Assembly (NCBI RefSeq): GCF_001625305.1
Contig: NW_017804032.1
Coordinates: forward strand, 1,037,941 to 1,101,940
Source of the DNA: Branchiostoma belcheri
Taxonomy: Eukaryota; Chordata; Leptocardii; Amphioxiformes; Branchiostomatidae
Reading direction: 5' to 3'
Length of the DNA stretch: 64,000 nt
Shown here: positions 11,546 to 23,683 of the stretch, piece by piece
Layout of the letters: the number at the start of each line of letters is the position of its first letter
How positions within the stretch are numbered: the stretch's first letter is position 1
Notes under the pieces: generated by a model
The model's input: the letters and a program-made list of their open reading frames with translations, nothing else
Databases searched by the model: none
Told to the model about the DNA's origin: nothing
Translations under genes and position numbers: made by a program

Positions 11546-14500
11546 ACTAACTCTCCCTTGTTTAAACTATTTCTGCAGTGGTATGGCCTTAGCCAGTTTC
11601 TTCCCAGTGAGTGTGTTTGCAGTTATTGTTGAATCTGCATTACCTATGATGAATAATGTGTCCCTGCCGTCACCCCTGCTCCATACATGTACACCAGACC
11701 CGGAGAACTGCTGAGCCCTACCAGATCCTGACAGCAGTCCTTTGTCTCACCCCTAAACTTGGCCCTGCCATGGATTTTCCCCAACAGCTGGCATAACTGG
11801 ATGCAAGCCGTCCAAGACAATTGATGCGACGAGAAAACTTTTCTTCCGCGCGCGTGTGCTGCGGAGGTCAGCAGGATGTGCCGAAGTCGTTCGTCAGCGG
11901 AAGGCATTTTGATGAAAGCATGCTGGATGGAAGAGACATTAGTTACAAAACAATGTGTCCAAAATGGTTGCATCGTCCAACTTCAAAAGTAGCAGGGGTC
12001 ATCATAGGGATTTTGCTTCCATGGTGTGTGAGATATTTTTAGCTCAAAGAGTGTTGATGGATCTATAGGACTGCTAAAAGGTGACCAGTTTCACAGAACT
12101 GTACATCCAACAGCAGAAAACTTCCAAAAAAACAGTAATGATTAAATATCTGTATATGTAACTTGGGGGAAAAATCAAATGGAATATTTCTTCATTCTTG
12201 CTTCCACATAGGACAATTATTGATTTAAACATAAAAATAAATGCCTAACTATTACCAACAGTATACTCTTCTTCGATTTCTTGATAAGACTTATAAGACA
12301 AATCTTGAGATATTCTGCAATGAAAGGTTTATATTTATAGTAGCAAACTACTTTCTGAAGTGTGCTTGGAAACATTTCAAGTACTGTCAAACGTACTGGG
12401 GTTTTAAAGATGAAACAGAACCATGCTGTGTCGGTAGCTGGCAGAAAAAGGATAAACATTCTTGGGTAAGACCTCTCTTATGTTCACAGCCAGAGCCTTT
12501 CATGATTGAACTCCAAGCTATATAACATAAAGTGAAGATTCAGACTACCTAAAAGCAATCACTATAGAAAGAGACAGCTCAAGATGTTTCATCACAAGAT
12601 AACAAGAAGACTAGCACCACGGACAGTGCTTACTTAAAATTTCTGCCCCAATTCTAAGAACTTTTTAGGTTCAACATCAATTCCAATTACTCTAGTTTTC
12701 TTCCAACTTTAAATTTCTGTAGTACTAGGTAGAAATATTGGAAACATTATATTTACCATGAACTTGTTGTTACAAAAAGGAAACAATATGGAAGTCAGAG
12801 GTGTCTTGCCTATTGCCATGCAGATTGATGGAAGGTAGTTCAGAAAGTCACCAGATCTGTCAAGATTGACCCTAGCTGGTTGCCAGGGGAGACACGCAGC
12901 AGACAGATGACATAATCACGGGCGAGGTTAAGCCTCTCAATTTTCATGGAACCCCCCAGAATTCAGCAGCCATGCAGCTCATCACGTCGGGGACGGCATG
13001 TCGTAGCAAGGGGTCGAAAGAGGCCTTGACTCCGAGATGGAAAATACATCAGTGGCCCACGGCATCCATCAGTGGTAAAGTGAAGCTACTAATGGCTCGC
13101 GAATGACAGTCTTGGGACGGCTCGACTGGTGGTAATATCCCGTCACATGCAGCCCGGGGGCGAGGTCTGAAGTTTACAGCCTGTACGAGTGCTCATCAGA
13201 GCGACGGCGAACTTTTGATCACCCAAGTTTTATTGCCTTTTTTTGCGGGCTGTCAGGCAGTCGTGGTGTCATCCGGACTGCCGCTGCCCTGGTGCACTGT
13301 GGGTCTGATCTCTGACAGGTGGCCTCATGGGAAAAACTCTTAGGGTGACAGGACTGGACGAAGGAAAACTCACTCTAACCAGTCAAATCTGGTTGTATTG
13401 AATGGTGTGGTTACATGCTTAGACAGATACCAGGCCATCTTTACAGTGATTAAATCTCAGATTAGGGATACATTTTTGGTTGGTTGGCTTGATCTGCACA
13501 GTACCCTTGTCAATTTAGTCTACTATGATATAATCGTGATTCCCCCCAGGCCACATACATGTATATCTGCCACTCTGAAAACATGTATCTAAACAATTAT
13601 CAATGCAATATCAGCCAGTAAAATGCACTCCTGCATATCTAAATAATATTGAGACTGACTGACAGAAAGAAAGATACCTACACAGATGGTGCACTGAGCT
13701 CTTTGGTATGAACTTAACTGTTCAGAGGTACACTTTTGACATACTGAAACATTGCCGCTACATCTGAGGTGCCTGATCTGAACTTTCGTTACCGTCTAGA
13801 GCAAACTCCCAAGGTCTCATAGTTATTACAAAATTGTATATCCGAGGATATCCCAGTAAGTAATCAGACACAGACCTCACTTGGATATAATTGCCAAGAT
13901 ACAGCCCACAGGTTGACTATCACATCCACTGATACAGCATAATTGCTCCTGAGAGAAGTGTGCTCAGTTCTTTAACCCTCAGTGGGACTAAAACTTTGCG
14001 CTGTAGTTGGCCTTTGACACTACAGAGTGTTAAGTCGCTCAAGATGTGGTGCTATTTACTTGAAGTTAGCAGAGAGCCTGTCGTGGAACATGAAAAAAGA
14101 TCACACCCTGGTTTGGAAGGAACCATTTGCAAGTTCCTAAAAGTAATGTAGTACCGGTCTTTGCTTGTGCTGCTGCGGGGTCCCTGACGGCAGTGAGCAG
14201 CAGTCAGCTAGTCTTCACAGTCACCATGTTCCTTCAAGTAATGACAATATTATTATTCTTCTGTCGACTGCTATACACAGACGATTGTGAGTTTATGACA
14301 ATGGTCAAATCTGAAACAGAATTTTCAACACAAAAATTGGACTTAACCAAATTTTTGACTCGTTTTTGCCAAGGAATGAGCAATTCACTGCTTCTGTGAC
14401 ATCATGTTTCACAGATAAAACATTCATATGGCTTGCAGAGCAGTGGACTATAAGTACTAGCGGAAAGTTTGTGGCGTCCCTCGTCTCTTTCGAGAGATGG

Positions 14501-15598
14501 TTATAATGTCCTGTCAGTCACATTTTATCTGCATAATGCGACATCAGAGAAGCAGTGGATTGTGGATAGAAAGTTTGAGAAAGGAGTGTAAGAATTTACA
14601 GCTCAAACCTGTTGCAGAATGTCTTCTACCAACAGTTAAATTCTTGACAAATTCCCCACGCATAGCATCTAAAAATTCCCACATCAGGAATTGATTTTTA
14701 TGATTAAGTCACCCTCTAATTTAGAACTGTCACAGTCAAGATTTACTTCCCCAATTTGCAGAAGACAAGTCAACTCTGTGAAAACTTTTTTCTCTGCCAA
14801 TGTTCCAAGTTCACAAAAGATAAACTTTCAAGCCAACGGTCAATCCTGTCTCATGCATGGCCGGAGGGTTTCTCTGCCATGTCCAGTGGTCAGAGTCTAC
14901 TAGATTAACTGTCAGCAGGTATGCCATCACAACCCATTGACCACACAGATCTGATCAAAACATCTTCTCTCCCCTGGTGCACTGCCAGCTTTGAATTCCT
15001 ACAGTGCCAAGAGGATATCCAATAGACATAAAAGTGTATGTACCTCAAGTTTGGTGCTTAACTGGCTTACCAAAAGCAGTTTAGGTACTGTTGTTTCAAA
15101 TCTAAGCACATTATTGTTAGTATACAGATAGCTAACTGATTTTATTTGTGGGGAATTTCTTGAGAATCAAAAACATTAAACGTGGTACTAACTTCTAACA
15201 GCCCATCACGTTCCCTGTCGTGCATCACAAAGTCCTTCCAAATCCCTCCATCCTTCAACCTATCGCAGTCCCTTCTTCCTGTCTCTCCTAAACCTGATCT
15301 AAGCCCAGACTCTACACGATGTGGGATTGGTACATCCTTTATTGTTGTGGTAAAATTGTGCATTCAATCAGGGACATCTATTTCTAGTGTGTTTGTATCC
15401 TAGATAGAGGTATGGGACTGCTTTCATACCAGTGTATAGCAAATGCGAAAACAAGCAATGACGTGCAAAAACAAGAAAAGGGGACAAAAAGGAATGAAAA
15501 CAATGTTTAATTAACTAATACACAAAAGTTGCGGCAAACGTTGATATTCTAAGTAAGGTTTAGAATAAAGAAGTCGTAGAATAAAGAAGTGGGCATTA

Positions 15599-15977
15599 GG
15601 CCACACCAATTTAATTTGTTGGTTCTCGGATTTTTTCAGAAAAAATATGAAGCGACAGGGCGAAAAAAAATAAAAATAAAAACAGGTGTAGGCATCCTAT
15701 TATAGGCTTAAATGCTATGGAATGAGCCATGAAGTCAACACAAAAGGCTGGGTTACAATTTAAACATTGAATTTTGAACTTTTAATCAAACCACTGCAAT
15801 GATAGATGGGAAAACTGTAACAACTAGGAAGAAAAGGACTTTCCTCAACTGTTGGGGGACAAAACATGAGCATTTTTCAGTTGATTCAGGACCAGAATCA
15901 AATTTTTTTTTTTTTTGCAAATCAGAAAAAAAACGAAGAGGCGAATCCGAGAACCAACAAATTAAATTGGTGTGGCC
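15599..15977 (+). mobile_element. PIF/Harbinger-like MITE, copy 1 (379 bp, full length)
   Basis: The left end GGCCACACCAATTTAATTTG and the right end (its reverse complement, finishing GGTGTGGCC) form terminal inverted repeats of about 34 bp, and TTA flanks both sides (15596-15598 and 15978-15980). The interior is A-rich, with a GCG(A)n tract near the left end and a T-run near the right, and has no coding capacity. A 3-bp TWA-type duplication plus long inverted repeats fits PIF/Harbinger non-autonomous elements, but no transposase is present to prove the superfamily. Its inner TIR variant reads GTTGGTTCTCGG on both arms. Confidence 0.88.
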
Positions 15978-15980
15978 TTA

Positions 15981-18900
15981 AATAAATATAATGTTTTTCC
16001 TTGTTTTTGCAACCTTGCCCTTCAATTCATGTACTACCAACTACATTGTAGCTAACTGTTATATGTCTACAGAATATGAATCAATAGGGAGTAATATCTA
16101 CACTGATTAAAATCTATAAACTAAAATCTCTCAATTACTGAAACACATTTATGACAGGGAATTATTAAAGTCAGTATAATTCAGCATTGATTATAAATTT
16201 GTAATAGTTTGCCATTGGTTAAGGGAGAAAACTTTTGCCAATCATACATTTTGTAACAATTCATCTTCCTGTTGTCTCTAGCCAATTAGATTTAGGCTCT
16301 GAAAGCCTTTGGCCCAGTGACATGTGAAATTGAGTGTAGCAGCATGATCTATAGTCAGTTTAGAAACAGGAGCTACTTAATTATTCACTAATCTTGCATG
16401 AAGTCTTTGATTTGTAGCCAAAGATTCAAGTTCCTTGTTTGGGATTCTGGGACTAGTCTAAGTTGTGTAGTTTTAAAGGGGTTATATCCAAGTTCTTGCA
16501 AGCTCTGGTACATTGAACATTGAATAATCGTGCTTGCTTTCATGAATACCGTAATCATTCAATCCAGGGGTTTGCTACAAATGTCTCGGTCCAAAGTCAA
16601 CCTTTCCCTCCTTTGCCTTTGAGCCTTTGAATCAAAACATGTCCATGATTTGATTCATTTTAGTCACAAGACTCCACAAGTACATGTTCGTGCATTTGTG
16701 CCATGTTCCTGTTCAATGTGTTTGATTTTGAAATACATTGTCATTAGTTTTCATAGCAGGTAAATGCATACTACACTTTTAACCTTTTGCCTTTTAAAAA
16801 ACTGAAACTGGAAGTTAAGTAATGAATCATCAGGGGACCAGAAGTTCAAAACCAGGATTCTGATTTGGTACTGTTTACAATTTTCGTCCAACAGTTTAGT
16901 CAGGGGATGACAATGGTTATCTCTTCTGGCACCCCATTGGCCATGTTTGTGCAGGAATGTAACCTTTAGTTATCGTCTTGGCGATAGTACAAGTGAGTCA
17001 CAGTGGGTAGGAACACCTACTGTAGACAGGGCAGCGATTGTTTTCGGAAGGACTCTGGTGTGAGTCAGAGTGTGTGGGGCGGGAGTACAGGATCTGCCAA
17101 AGGTCCTTTACCTATCCAAGCTCTTTAATATCAGTAGTGCCTTTCTGACACTAAAGGCAGTCAGCTTATCACAAATTGCTAAATGTTTTTTTCTGTTGCC
17201 AGGTAAAAGGAAAGACCTGATACTGACTATTGTTACACAGCCACAACAGCTAACCTCAACAATATAATATACATGTAAGCATATTTTTCTCCACGATTTG
17301 TTATTTTGAACAAAATTAAAAGCTTCCTTGGATAAACATTACATATTTTAATACATCTAACTGCAAAGCAAAATAAAATTGTTGGTTGAATGATTGATTT
17401 TTTATAACGTAATTTGTACCTACCATGTATGTACAATGTATGTATGTACACATGTGTGTATGTCCTACCAGTTATATGCCTCTCACATGCATACAGGGCT
17501 GTATTTTCAATTTTCTCTTGTCCTGTACTGTTCCTCTTACTAGAAATGATTTGTTAGCATCCTGAGCAATTAACAAGGCTGCGTTCTGACCTTCATGAGG
17601 AGAGAGAGGGAGAGGGAGGAGTAATTGTGCAGGGGGAGGGTGGTCCCCTTCCAGTCTGCTGTTCAGAAATAATTATCACAAAGTAGGCAGACTCATCAGC
17701 CAATCCAGACTTCATCATCATCATCTTTCATGTTGTGCTGCTGAGAATAGCAGTATCCCATATTCATCAGTTAATTACATAGCTTATGATGCTAATCCTA
17801 TCAACAAAAGGACCGAAACAGTCTACAAAACAGACATCAGGAATCGATATGTGAGATATATGGGAGGTAAAATTTTTATTTTTCCCCAGACCGTTTAATA
17901 GTTTCTTGAATGTCTGCTTGTACGGTATGGTCGTAGCCGCGCTCCCGTTATGGACAGGTGCGGGCGTGCCATTTTGGGAAGGGAGGGGATGAAATATGGG
18001 GCGGCCTCAGACGGTAGGCTGGTTGTTATTACCGTCTGGCAGGGCTGTCTGCCGAGAACGTGCCCAGCATGACTGGTGAGCCCAGAACTGTGCCAACATC
18101 GGGCACGGGCAAGTCAGCTGCACGCTTCACATTACCACTGGCTTCATGGCGCGTGATGGAATAACTAAGGCAATAATGAAAGAATGAACGATCTTTATGG
18201 CCTGTTCTTGCCCACATGGGCTGAATGCAGTAATTATACTATATAATTGCAACTACATGTAGTCTAAACTAATCTAAAATTACCCTGTAGTGTTTATAGT
18301 TATTATAAACAAGGGGGGGGGTAAGCATATAAATCTATGTTATCGCAATCGTAACATGCTAGAAAAATGTAAAGATTGAAACATATTGCAGTGTATATAC
18401 ATGTACATGTAGCAGACCATGGATTTGAGTATTTGGAAGTGTAGAGATTCTAGCCTTAAATGGAAAGGTGACATTTTAGAATTTTGAATAAAAAATCATA
18501 GAAGGTGATGGCTTCCAGTATTCTGTTGCCGCCAAAACATCAAGAATCATGGGAGTTGGATGGTGTTGTCTCCTTGATATTAGATCAAATACATGTAACG
18601 TTACATGTCACACAGCTGTTGTTATTGTTGACAGAAGTCATTTTGCACAGTAATCTTGTAGTAAGGAAAACATCAAACAAAACAACAAGCTTCAGAATAA
18701 ATATATGCATTATCTTCTGCAATCAGAAATATAAGACATAAAGAGGATATGATTTTTTGTTTGCCCTGTTTTGATATTTTTGGGAAAGGAACAATATTTG
18801 GTTATCTGGTGACATCTGCTGATTTTTATGGTAATTTTTTTTAGCTATGAAGGACTTTTTTTTTACTGAACTTTTTTGTTGGGTCATGCTCATACTCAGC

Positions 18901-19089
18901 CTTGATTTGTCTCTATTTCCTTGCCTTTTGCATCCTAATGAACATTATAAGGATGCAGTCTACAAGCTTAGATTGATTGTATTTAACATATAAAATTAAC
19001 GGGGAACAACGGACGCTAAGCCGTGCAGTGAGTGTGAGTGAGTGATATAACGTTACTGTGTTTGATGCTGACACCATACAAGTATGTTG
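15981..19089. other. Non-coding stretch
   Basis: Holds a purine-rich tract at 17599-17643, a GC-rich patch at 17930-18130, and a palindrome GTTTATA...TATAAAC (18292-18310) followed by nine G residues. No gene recognised. Confidence 0.5.
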
Positions 19090-19094
19090 CTATT

Positions 19095-19471
19095 CAGGGC
19101 TCGAAATACTGGGTGCATTTGCACCATAGTGCACCCAAATTAGAACTGTGCACCTAATTTTTTGCTGTGGGTGCAGTAGTACTGGTGCACCCAAATATTT
19201 TTGTAGGTATTTTTGTACATATCACATTATAATAGTATGCAGGATATTCCTAGCATCTAAGTGTCAGAAAAATAATAAAATCTTTGTTGTAGTTCTTGTT
19301 TAAGATTTCGAAGTTAGCTCCCATTTCAGATTCAAGCTCAGAAGAGGAGCAGTAAAATCTATAATTAGGTTTTGTTTTATATGGTGCACCTGAAAAAAAA
19401 AATTTGTGCACCTAATTTTTCAGGTTTGGTGCACCAGTGCACCTATTCCCAAAAATGAATTTCGAGCCCTG
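19095..19471. mobile_element. hAT-like MITE with CAGGGCTCGAAAT ends and iterated GTGCACC motifs (377 bp)
   Basis: Terminal inverted repeats CAGGGCTCGAAAT and ATTTCGAGCCCTG. The flanks share CTATT (19090-19094 and 19472-19476). Inside the left end (19111-19195) are six GTGCACC or GGGTGCA motifs on both strands. Inside the right end (19383-19445) are four more, and the phrase GTGCACCTAATTTTT occurs in both arms. CAGGG termini with clustered subterminal motifs are typical of hAT elements, whose transposases bind such repeats. A 5-bp rather than 8-bp duplication is a caveat. No coding sequence. Confidence 0.8.
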
Positions 19472-19476
19472 CTATT

Positions 19477-21953
19477 AAAATGCTAACATCAATTTTCTAG
19501 CAATGCAAGTAAAGAAGCCCGCAAAAAGAGGATCACAGGTAAAATGTAGCTTGGATGAAAATCAGAGACAAAATTCTTAAGTACTGTGTATTTATTGACA
19601 TCAATTGGACAAACTAAAAAAACAAATTCAAGTGTGTATGGATGAAGGTTAGACATCCAGATAATGAGTTTCCTTGTAAAATTCAAGTGTACGTGGGGTC
19701 TGGTAAGGAGAAAATGGATGTCAATTCTGAGGTAATATCATAAGACATCCCCCAACAGAACCTCAGCAGGCTAATGCAGGCACCACTGCAAATGCCATGT
19801 AGCACAGGCCATGTTGGAACCAACATTATACGTCTGATTTTGAACTTGCAAAAATGGGGAGTGGCAAGGACGAGGAAAATTCTGTCCTGTGATTGGGTGA
19901 GGCTGTGGTAGATGTGCAAACAAAAGGATCAATTTCCTGCTCTGCAGCCTTCCCTGTGTATAAATAGACGTGTCAAAACGCTAGGCACTTGATCATTGGC
20001 CTTGGCCTGACTGTGATAACGTCACATGCCGCTCATTTTCTAACTGCTGTGAGCTGGAGGAAGTAAGTACCCCACGCTTCCCTTCCAATCCTCAGGTTTT
20101 AGCCTCAATCTTCTTAACTTTCCTTTTCCGCCAGGGTGTGATCACCTTTCCCACTTGTTTAATCTGATTGCTAACTGTAGCAAACAGCGAAAACAGCGAT
20201 CGTTTTAGTAGTCATAGAGGAAAAAGGCAGGAGTTCACGTCATTGGGCGTTTTGGATTTTCGGTTATTTCTGTTGCACCCAGTCTGTGAAACTGATCTGC
20301 CGTTTTGCAGCTACAGCAAACAGATTGTTGTCAGTCTAGAATCTTAATTATCTGTATATATTGCAGTCCATAACAGGATTACTACGTACACTTTAATTCC
20401 CAGTAATAGTATAGTTGTCAACAAAAGCACGGGAGGGTATCGTTCCCATAAGGAAATAATTCTTGGTAATATGATAATGGCAATTAAAAGAATAACAACC
20501 GTGATTATTTCCTGGAGGGCGTGATAGGAGTTTTGGGAGACTCCTCTTACAATAAATCACAAAGCATTTGTTGGGCAGTGAGCCTTTGAAGGTGCCTCAG
20601 GGAATGGAAGCATGGTTGTCTGCTTGCAAATCAAGGATATAATCAAGTGGTACTTGGCTGTGTGGCATGCCAATTGTAAGAGATGCAGCTCGGATTGTTG
20701 ATTTAGGATAGACACTTCTTGCATAGCGCTTCTTTTATTTTGAGCATATATAAAGCCAAAGCAAATTTAAATTGTTGGTTCCCAGATTTTTTAGGAAAAA
20801 TTTGAAGCAACAGGGTGAAAAAACACGGGCCTCAAAATCCTATATGGAGTCATGTGTATCATTCCAAATTTTTTATTCACAGTTACATGTTATATAGCTA
20901 AAGAGGGACGTCTTTGCATAAATTTGCATATATTTGCATACTAACGCATAATTGGTAGAAAGGAAAAGTCCAAGAGTTTTAGTAAGCCTCTCTTCAAGAT
21001 GGAGTGGCTTACTCAAACCACTTGGGAGTTTGGACAACTGTACCTGATAGGGGCCCTTGAAAAGCAATCACCTTTGGCTTAAGAATTCAACTTACGTTCA
21101 GAAAGTTCCTCAATCACAGAGACAGAAGTTTCTGCTCTGACTGTTAAGGTAGCCGTGTAACATGTGGCTGATTCAGATAAAGGGTCATAGCACCAGTGCA
21201 TTCTGAATATAGATTGCTATTTACATTTGGAATTTTTCATATTCAACTGATGTATGCTTTCCAGCAACAGGTAGACATATGTAGGAATGACTGTGAGTAA
21301 AACTTGCAGGAACTTGAGTGACAAGAAGTATAATTATAAAGAAAGTTTCACTGTTTAGTGATAAAGAACCTTTGTGCAAGTCTCTTTGTAGATACATGTT
21401 GGTAAAATTTTTGTCACCAAAACATTGAACAAGAGTGTTTTGTATCATATACCCACATCTGGGCCACGATATGTTTGATATAGTTGTTTTGGTCCGTGCA
21501 TGGACTGCTAATTGCATGTATAAGAAACACACTTTGTACTGTGCCGCTGTGGAAAATTCAAACACCAGATTCAGACTTTTGCAGATTTTTTGCTTGAGAA
21601 CACCAGCTTTTCTCAACTTTTGCCTCATTTCGCATTGAAATGCATGCTTTCCTGTATGGGTATGAAATAAAAAGAATACAACATGGTGTCTTCTGCATCA
21701 CACTCAGTTTGGGTGATGTGGAATACACCATGTTATATTCTCCATGTACATGTAAGCTCCTTGAGTCTGTGTTTCTTGCATTGACTCCACTCGTGGTGAG
21801 TACACTTGTGATGTTTTATAAGTCTGAGAGCAGAACGTGAAGAATGGATTTCAAGTGGATGTCTGGCTTTTACCCAAGGGTATTAAAGTAAAAGGGTTCT
21901 AACTGAGATTGATTAGCACTGAGTCCAAGGATGGAGGCAATATTAGCATAGGT
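19477..21953. other. Non-coding stretch
   Basis: Apart from the MITE fragment at 20754, nothing is identifiable. 20000-20300 is GC-richer and could be regulatory. Confidence 0.5.
20754..20870 (+). mobile_element. Fragment of the Harbinger-like MITE (one end only)
   Basis: After TAA the sequence reads AGCCAAAGCAAATTTAAATT followed by GTTGGTTCCCAGATTTTTTAGG, GAAGCAACAGGGTGAAAA and the shared CATCCTAT-type block. The distal half and right end are absent. Confidence 0.65.
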
Positions 21954-22299
21954 CAGTGTTCTAGCAAGCATCCATATTTCTGTCATTTTCCTGCTCGTGA
22001 TGGACATAATTTTGCTTAATTTGTCATCTTTGAAAGACAAAAATCATCATTTTTGAGAGACAAAAATGTTAAGATATGGAAAGAGATGTCATTAAGCTAA
22101 GCTTAGTCTACCAGCAAAATTTTCCCCTCAAAATGCAGGAAATAGTATTTTAGAGGGTCAAGACTTGAAAGTTTCAAAATTTTCATGGGGGACCATACCC
22201 TCAGATTCCCCTAGGAGTGTTGCACCTTGGCACCCTACATGATGTTATGTGAAACAAAATTGAAATGACTGAAAACATTTCAGGCTGGCTAAAACACTG
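21954..22299 (-). mobile_element. Second hAT-like MITE family, full-length candidate (346 bp)
   Basis: Left end CAGTGTTCTAGCAAGC and right end GGCTGGCTAAAACACTG are imperfect inverted repeats. The right-hand 230 bp, reverse-complemented, matches sequences at 7261 and 58824 (TAGCCAGCCTGAAAT, TTGACCCTCTGAAA, GACTAAGCTTAG, ATGACATCTCTTTCCATATC). CAGTGTT termini are seen in hAT elements, but the flanking 8 bp match only partly, so the superfamily is an inference. Confidence 0.65.
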
Positions 22300-22635
22300 G
22301 GAGAGATGGACAGTATTCCATAGTCTATAGCCAGGCAGTTAAACTGAATTTTGTTTTCAGTTTGACTGGAACCAAATTCAGCATAGGTCACCATAATCGG
22401 CTTGTCTGGGTCTCCCTTTTCATTTATCCGGTATGAACTGTTTCAGTCATGCCAGACAAGTTTGCTGATCCAACTCAAATCCATATATATGCCATTGCCC
22501 TGCTGCTCTGCATAGCAATGTGGCATACGCATGTGCGATGAATCAGAAAGAAAGTGCAGGTACACTGCAGAAGTTCCTGTTGGTATTCAGTAAGTTGCCC
22601 ACCACTAATGTTATCAGTTGTCAGTTGGGGAGGGT

Positions 22636-23018
22636 CCAAATTCTTGTTCTCCTTTCCATGCCTAAGTAGCAATGACCGGATGCATGCATAGCATATTATG
22701 AATCATTCATAGCTATGGATGATAAATGGTAAAGGGAGCACATTAATTGTTGAAAGGTTTAAATTTGTTCTTGTAGTTGTTTTCTAACTTAAAGTAGAAG
22801 AGAAGCTTAATACAAAGAAATAACAAGTCAAACATCTCCAAATTCTTGTTCTCCTCTCCATGCCAAAGTAGTGATGTACCTCCATAGCATAATATGAATC
22901 ATTATTAGCTATGGATGATACAAGATGATGGAAGCAAATCAATTGTTTAAAGGTTTTGTTCTCAAAGTTGTTTCGTAAAGTACTAGAGAAGCTTGATACA
23001 AAGATGTAACAAGTCAAA
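22636..23018. repeat. Tandem duplication, about 202-bp period, two diverged copies
   Basis: CCAAATTCTTGTTCTCC occurs at 22636 and 22838. Both copies continue through CATGCC(T/A)AAGTAG, GCATA(T/A)TATGAATCATT, AGCTATGGATGATA, AAAGG(T/A)TT and AGAGAAGCTT...AACAAGTCAAA. Several indels separate the copies, so the duplication is not recent. Confidence 0.85.
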
Positions 23019-23612
23019 GTTAGAACTAAGGTCAAGAGTGTATCCATATGTTGATAGAAAAAATTGTTGTGAGTGATTTTTGTTGTAAACAGAGGAATCA
23101 ACTGAATGGGAAATGTTTCTCAATCTGTTATAGACTGTGGGAAAAATTTCAAACAGCCTATACACAGAAACAAACAAATGTCCTGTGGACACAACAGATG
23201 TGAACAATGTACAGTCTGCAGCTTAACATGTACCAAGTACACCATTGTACTGAATGTGCAAGAAATGAAGACATCATCATTTGGGAAAAAAAGATCTGCA
23301 CCATAATGATGTTGACATAAGGCAAACACAGTATTTCATACATCATCTCTTTCAGCATACTTGTAGTTGTTCATTCAATTGGTACAATTAACCATTGTAT
23401 CACCCCCCTTGTTTGTGGAATTGTAGACAGGACTGACTTGTTCCTGTGCTCAAACTGCCGCTCCCAACGCCTGTTGTAGTTGTATTTGTGTAAGGTTTCA
23501 CACGTTATGGCCAACCACAGTGTTAGTCAGTAAATACTAGTACAGTGACTTACAACTGTAGTATATATTTCCAAAGAGTGAAAAGAGACATTCAGTAGTA
23601 TTTTCTACCATG

Positions 23613-23615
<3 letters not shown>

Positions 23616-23659
<44 letters not shown>

Positions 23660-23683
23660 GATATATATATATATATATATATA
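23616..23683. repeat. Compound microsatellite (TC)n(AT)n
   Basis: About 21 TC dinucleotides (23616-23658) followed, after AG, by about 11 AT dinucleotides (23661-23683). Confidence 0.97.

Larger units (their letters stand above)
8471..15598. other. Non-coding stretch with simple repeats and a GC-rich patch at 12890-13330
   Basis: Contains the TTTG and CAAT arrays. 11800-11900 and 12890-13330 stand out as GC- and CpG-richer than their surroundings and might be regulatory or untranslated-exon sequence. No frame here resembles a known protein. Confidence 0.5.

Noticed and set aside
11287..11714. Ser/His/Phe-rich open frames
   Set aside because: Entirely produced by the CAAT/CATT-type simple repeat and its flanks.
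13975..14040. TTTAACCCTCAGTGGG as a second piggyBac-like end
   Set aside because: No matching inverted repeat next to a second TTAA could be found downstream, and the terminus differs from the intact element at 36577.
23616..23683. Compound TC/AT tract as a core promoter or polymerase pausing element
   Set aside because: A simple microsatellite is sufficient explanation and no transcript feature lies nearby.
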